This document shows positions 46,656-48,052 of a stretch of DNA of 48,052 nucleotides, in pieces. Positions within the stretch are counted from its first letter, which is position 1; every line of letters starts with the position of its first letter. This DNA is from Candidatus Spongiihabitans thiooxidans (GTDB lineage Bacteria; Pseudomonadota; Gammaproteobacteria; Arenicellales; Poriferihabitantaceae). The notes below the pieces were generated by a model. That model saw nothing but the letters and a program-made list of their open reading frames with translations. It had not been told where the DNA came from and did not search any database. Where the stretch lies: assembly GCA_001543005.1 (NCBI GenBank), contig LFLB01000029.1:1-48052 (forward strand). The letters are read 5' to 3'. Position numbers and translations under genes: made by a program.

Positions 46656-47039
46656 ATGAAATTGAATCCAATCAACGCAAACTCAGCCCCGAAACCGGTC
46701 GGTCCTTACACTCAAGCACTCGAAGTTAGTGAAGCTCAGCGGTTTTTATATATAAGTGGCCAAGTGCCAGAATCAATAACAGGTGAGAAATCAGCTGATT
46801 TTGAATCCCAGGCCAAGCAAGTTTGGAGTAATGTTATCGCTCAGCTGGAAGCTGCAAATATGTCAATTGCAAATCTTGTAAAAGTGACAACCTATTTGTC
46901 CTCGCGAGATCACACAAAAACAAATCGCGAAGTACGCGAAGCTGTCCTAGGCAGCCACTTGCCAGCACTTACAGTTATTGTCACTGGCATCTTTGAAGAA
47001 CAGTGGCTAATCGAGATAGATGCTGTCGCAGCGGCCTAA
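46656..47039 (+). CDS. Cassette 6: RidA-family enamine/imine deaminase
   Basis: A 127-residue protein of the RidA/YjgF family. PVGPYTQALEV, LYISGQVPE and the C-terminal LPALTVIVTGIF with EIDAVAAA follow the family pattern. RidA normally hydrolyses reactive enamines from PLP enzymes, using an arginine near residue 105. Here the expected position reads PALTVIV where many members have PARTCVEV, so the key arginine is probably missing. The reaction is therefore uncertain. The stop overlaps the attC. Confidence 0.85.
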   Translation: MKLNPINANSAPKPVGPYTQALEVSEAQRFLYISGQVPESITGEKSADFESQAKQVWSNVIAQLEAANMSIANLVKVTTYLSSRDHTKTNREVREAVLGSHLPALTVIVTGIFEEQWLIEIDAVAAA

Positions 47040-47106
47040 CAAGCACATGCAGTCGGACAAACCACTCGCTACGCTCGCACTTTGCCGCTGATGCGGGGCG
47101 TTAGGC
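47034..47106 (+). repeat. attC site of cassette 6
   Basis: GCCTAAC to GTTAGGC, both in perfect consensus, with arms tgcagtcggacaa and ttgccgctgatgc. About 73 bp. Confidence 0.88.
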
Positions 47107-47108
47107 TA

Positions 47109-47117
47109 TGGTATACT
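47109..47117 (+). promoter_or_regulatory. Extended -10 promoter inside the HicA/HicB cassette
   Basis: TGGTATACT fits the extended -10 form TGnTATAnT, starting two bases after the attC core and 25 bases before the HicA start. A toxin-antitoxin cassette needs its own promoter, and this would supply it wherever the cassette sits. Confidence 0.55.
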
Positions 47118-47141
47118 AAGCATAAGAACTGGAAAATTAGT

Positions 47142-47402
47142 ATGAGTAAATATACAAAGCTTTTAACTCAGATTCTTATAGGTCAATCCGATTCTAATAT
47201 ATCATTTTCTGATTTATGTCATATCCTTGATAAGATGGGTTTTATTATGAGAGTTCGTGGTAGCCATCATATTTTTAGAAAAGAAGGGGTTGCAGAAAAA
47301 ATCAATTTACAAAAAGACGGTGGCAAAGCCAAGCCTTATCAGGTTGCACAAGTTCGTAATGTTATTCTCAAATATAAATTAGGAGGCAGTGAAAATGTAT
47401 AA
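47142..47402 (+). CDS. hicA: Cassette 7: HicA-type mRNA interferase toxin
   Basis: An 86-residue HicA protein. FSDLCHILDKMGF and MRVRGSHHIFRK are the family motifs, with the catalytic histidine in GSHH (42-43). It is slightly longer than the shortest HicA proteins. The stop overlaps the hicB start by eight bases. HicA cuts mRNA and is held by HicB. Start at ATG 47142, where the family begins. The upstream frame is rejected. Confidence 0.9.
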   Translation: MSKYTKLLTQILIGQSDSNISFSDLCHILDKMGFIMRVRGSHHIFRKEGVAEKINLQKDGGKAKPYQVAQVRNVILKYKLGGSENV

Positions 47403-47607
47403 ATATGAAACCATTGTATATTGGAGTAATGAAGATGATGTTTTTATTGCAGAAGTGCCTGAGTTATCAGGCTGTATCGCCCATGGCAATTCTCAACAAG
47501 AAGCACTGTCTAATGTCAACGAAGCAATAAAATTATGGATAGATACTGCTAATGAGTTTGGCGATTACATCCCCGAAGCTAAAGGTCATAAATTAATGTT
47601 TGCCTAA
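47395..47607 (+). CDS. hicB: Cassette 7: HicB-type antitoxin
   Basis: A 70-residue HicB protein. YETIVYWSNEDDVFIAEVPE, LSGCIAHGNSQQEALSNVNE and IKLWIDTA are the partial RNase H-like fold of HicB. There is no separate C-terminal DNA-binding domain, so autoregulation would have to use another route. aggagg at 47381-47386 supports the ATG at 47395 (a GTG two codons earlier is possible). The stop overlaps the attC. Confidence 0.9.
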   Translation: MYKYETIVYWSNEDDVFIAEVPELSGCIAHGNSQQEALSNVNEAIKLWIDTANEFGDYIPEAKGHKLMFA

Positions 47608-47658
47608 CCAATCATTCCAGCGGACTGCTTACGCATCCGCTGAATTTCGGTGTTATAA
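47602..47658 (+). repeat. attC site of cassette 7
   Basis: GCCTAAC to GTTATAA, with arms cagcggac and tccgctg. About 57 bp, similar to the sites of cassettes 2 and 3. Confidence 0.86.
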
Positions 47659-47702
47659 ATCTGTAAAGCGAATTTGGGGTTACACAAAAAAGAGTGCTAA
47701 TT

Positions 47703-47807
47703 ATGGATGAACAAGAAATTAGAACAAAGGCAAAAGAATTAATTGAACTCAAACGAGAAATTAAATTACGGAATTTACTAGATAGTGTCGTCATAAGTTT
47801 AAAATAA
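47703..47807 (+). pseudogene. Cassette 8 gene, interrupted by an IS5-type element
   Basis: MDEQEIRTKAKELIELKREI and KLRNLL are open from an ATG with a gag-rich upstream region, then the frame enters the IS end and stops at 47807. The original protein was longer. It starts with a charged helix and belongs to no family I recognise. Confidence 0.55.
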
Positions 47808-48052
47808 GTTGTATAATATCCATTTTCAACAACAAAAGCGAGCCACATCATGACAACGCCAGCACACAAAAGACACGACATAAACGACAATACATGGAAC
47901 CTGCTATCCCCCCACCTTACAGGACAACGCGGCATGCATGGCGGTATAGCCAAAGACAACCGCCTGTTTCTCAACGCAGTATTTTGGATATTGCGCACAG
48001 GGGCACCCTGGCGGGACTTACCCCCTGATTATGGCGATTGGAAGAACACGCA
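47782..48052 (+). mobile_element. IS5-family element, left end (cut by window edge)
   Basis: The end agtgtcgtcataag is typical of IS5-group termini, and CTAG stands just outside it at 47778-47781, which is a common IS5 target. The transposase gene begins at 47850. The right end lies outside the window. Confidence 0.72.
47850..48052 (+). CDS. IS5-family transposase, N-terminal part
   Basis: 67 residues to the window edge. NDNTWNLLSPHLTGQRGMHG, then DNRLFLNAVFWILRTGAPWR and DLPPDYGDW, is the DUF4096 start domain of IS5-type transposases. The DDE catalytic domain lies beyond the edge. No break is seen in the visible part. Confidence 0.88.
   Translation, partial: MTTPAHKRHDINDNTWNLLSPHLTGQRGMHGGIAKDNRLFLNAVFWILRTGAPWRDLPPDYGDWKNT

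Overview
The window reads as the chromosome of a free-living gammaproteobacterium, probably aquatic and not a close relative of E. coli. The support is the guaB-guaA-tadA gene order, a proteobacterial gshA, dusA, an LpxL-type acyltransferase, a lutABC set and a sedentary-type integron. I cannot name the genus. Host genes are of middle GC. Three blocks differ: an AT-rich block (about 5.2-7.7 kb), a GC-rich MFS gene (15.0-16.2 kb) and the AT-rich cassette array (43.2-47.8 kb).

Left part (0-19.7 kb). The end of a nitrile hydratase locus (beta subunit cut by the window edge, then its accessory protein) is followed by twin hairpins and a Prx5-type peroxiredoxin. Next come guaB, guaA and tadA. An HTH/HATPase/STAS-like regulator and an RhlE-type helicase then form an AT-rich block. 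A LysE exporter gene is bracketed by two decayed copies of a RAYT (REP-associated tyrosine transposase) element. A complete polyamine-type ABC importer, potFGHI, converges on a Rieske oxygenase gene. MFS, LpxL-like and SLC13/TrkA-C genes follow.

Middle (19.8-33.3 kb). A secreted MltD-like lytic transglycosylase with several LysM repeats precedes pyrF and the lactate-oxidation set lutABC. A MntA/HepT toxin-antitoxin pair comes next. A MetF-like reductase gene is divergent from the heterotetrameric sarcosine oxidase operon soxBDAG. Sarcosine oxidase makes methylene-tetrahydrofolate, which MetF can reduce, so this is a coherent one-carbon module. The Rieske oxygenase upstream could feed it with a methylated amine, but that is inference.

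Right part (33.3-48.05 kb). A restriction-modification locus has an apparently intact methylase and a restriction gene broken by an internal deletion. Then come tRNA-Arg(CCU), a Cys/Met-metabolism PLP enzyme, gshA and dusA (divergent), a class IV aminotransferase, a sterol-desaturase-like membrane oxygenase and a Trm112-like protein. The last 5 kb is an integron. Its integrase gene is cut off by a frameshifted IS1595-type element, leaving only the N-terminal part. After an attI core site there are seven complete cassettes, each closed by a recognisable attC, and an eighth interrupted by an IS5-type element at the window edge. The first four cassettes all encode predicted nuclease-fold or HEPN-like proteins. 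The others encode a lipoprotein, a RidA protein and a HicA/HicB pair.

A pattern outside normal annotation also runs through the host chromosome. Short perfect or near-perfect tandem duplications, most often with a 13-bp period, sit at gene junctions and frequently start at a stop codon. Because 13 is not a multiple of 3, several of these arrays place stop codons in all three frames.
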